Below, piece after piece: positions 24,226 through 24,393 of a stretch of 24,393 nucleotides of DNA. The translations under genes were made by a program, and so were the position numbers. The DNA comes from a virus. The number at the start of each line of letters is the position of its first letter. The first letter of the stretch is position 1. The notes below the pieces were generated by a model. The model made no database searches. It was given only the letters and a program-made list of their open reading frames with translations, and was not told where the DNA came from. The DNA lies in the IMG/VR virus record IMGVR_UViG_3300037485_002034, positions 1 through 24,393 of that record. The stretch is one strand, 5' to 3'.

Positions 24226-24393
24226 ATGAATAATACTATCAAATCCGATCACGCTACGGTTAAATTTTTTGAAGGATTAGAGGTTGACGGCTATCGGATG
24301 CCTAACGGTGATTTTCGGGTTGGGACTACGGGAGCTAGTCAAGCCGTAGGATTCTCAAAAGGTTGGCTTTCACAGGTTCACACTAGAGAAGGC
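24226..24393 (+). CDS. Partial protein, possible antirepressor-like cyanobacterial family
   Basis: The first 56 residues are visible and the gene continues past the right edge. It begins MNNTIKSDHATVKFFEGLEV, then DGYRMPNGDFRVGTTGASQA, then GFSKGWLSQVHTREG. This beginning resembles a widespread cyanobacterial protein type often found near phage genes, whose members look like phage antirepressors; that comparison is from memory. The gene has its own promoter region and leader, so it starts a new transcription unit after the tail operon. AGGAA lies about 8 bases before the ATG. A regulatory role is inference. Confidence 0.5.
   Translation, partial: MNNTIKSDHATVKFFEGLEVDGYRMPNGDFRVGTTGASQAVGFSKGWLSQVHTREG

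Overview
The window reads as the virion-structural region of a long-tailed bacteriophage or prophage of a cyanobacterium. The cyanobacterial assignment rests on eight complete HIP1 octamers (GCGATCGC), where less than one is expected by chance in 24 kb. They lie inside phage genes, which suggests long residence in a cyanobacterial genome. Genus cannot be told from the sequence. No integrase, att site, tRNA, rRNA, CRISPR array, terminase, holin or endolysin is visible, so prophage versus free phage is unresolved.

Left block (1-5354), mostly minus strand. Read leftward from 5354: an XRE-type helix-turn-helix protein; a portal protein split by a frameshift near 4765; a lone plus-strand gene (3360-3737) fitted exactly between two minus-strand genes; a 617-residue tail or baseplate protein; a 56-residue ORF; a 150-residue protein; and a tail fibre that runs off the left edge. 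Most neighbours overlap or lie 1-2 bases apart.

Right block (5371-24099), plus strand, a compact head-to-tail operon. In order: HK97-type prohead protease; four small basic proteins sharing a C-terminal motif; a putative scaffold; a putative decoration protein; a gpE-like major capsid protein; a helix-hairpin-helix protein; a head-tail adaptor candidate; a small beta protein; a large modular 781-residue protein; a tail-terminator candidate; a tail-tube candidate; two tail-assembly chaperone frames joined by a probable -1 frameshift at T TTT TTG; a tail-completion protein; and a 2279-residue tape measure. Tape-measure length implies a tail of roughly 340 nm if all residues contribute at about 0.15 nm each.

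Right end (24100-24393). A 126-base spacer holds an AT-rich palindrome, an extended -10 promoter and a hairpin leader. It precedes the start of a new gene cut by the window edge.

The genes fit a standard assembly pathway: protease, scaffold and capsid protein build the prohead on the portal; adaptor, terminator, tube, chaperones and tape measure build the tail; the minus-strand genes supply baseplate and fibres. The least explained parts are the array of C-terminally tagged small proteins (6299-7864), the 781-residue modular protein and the strand-switched left block with a broken-looking portal.
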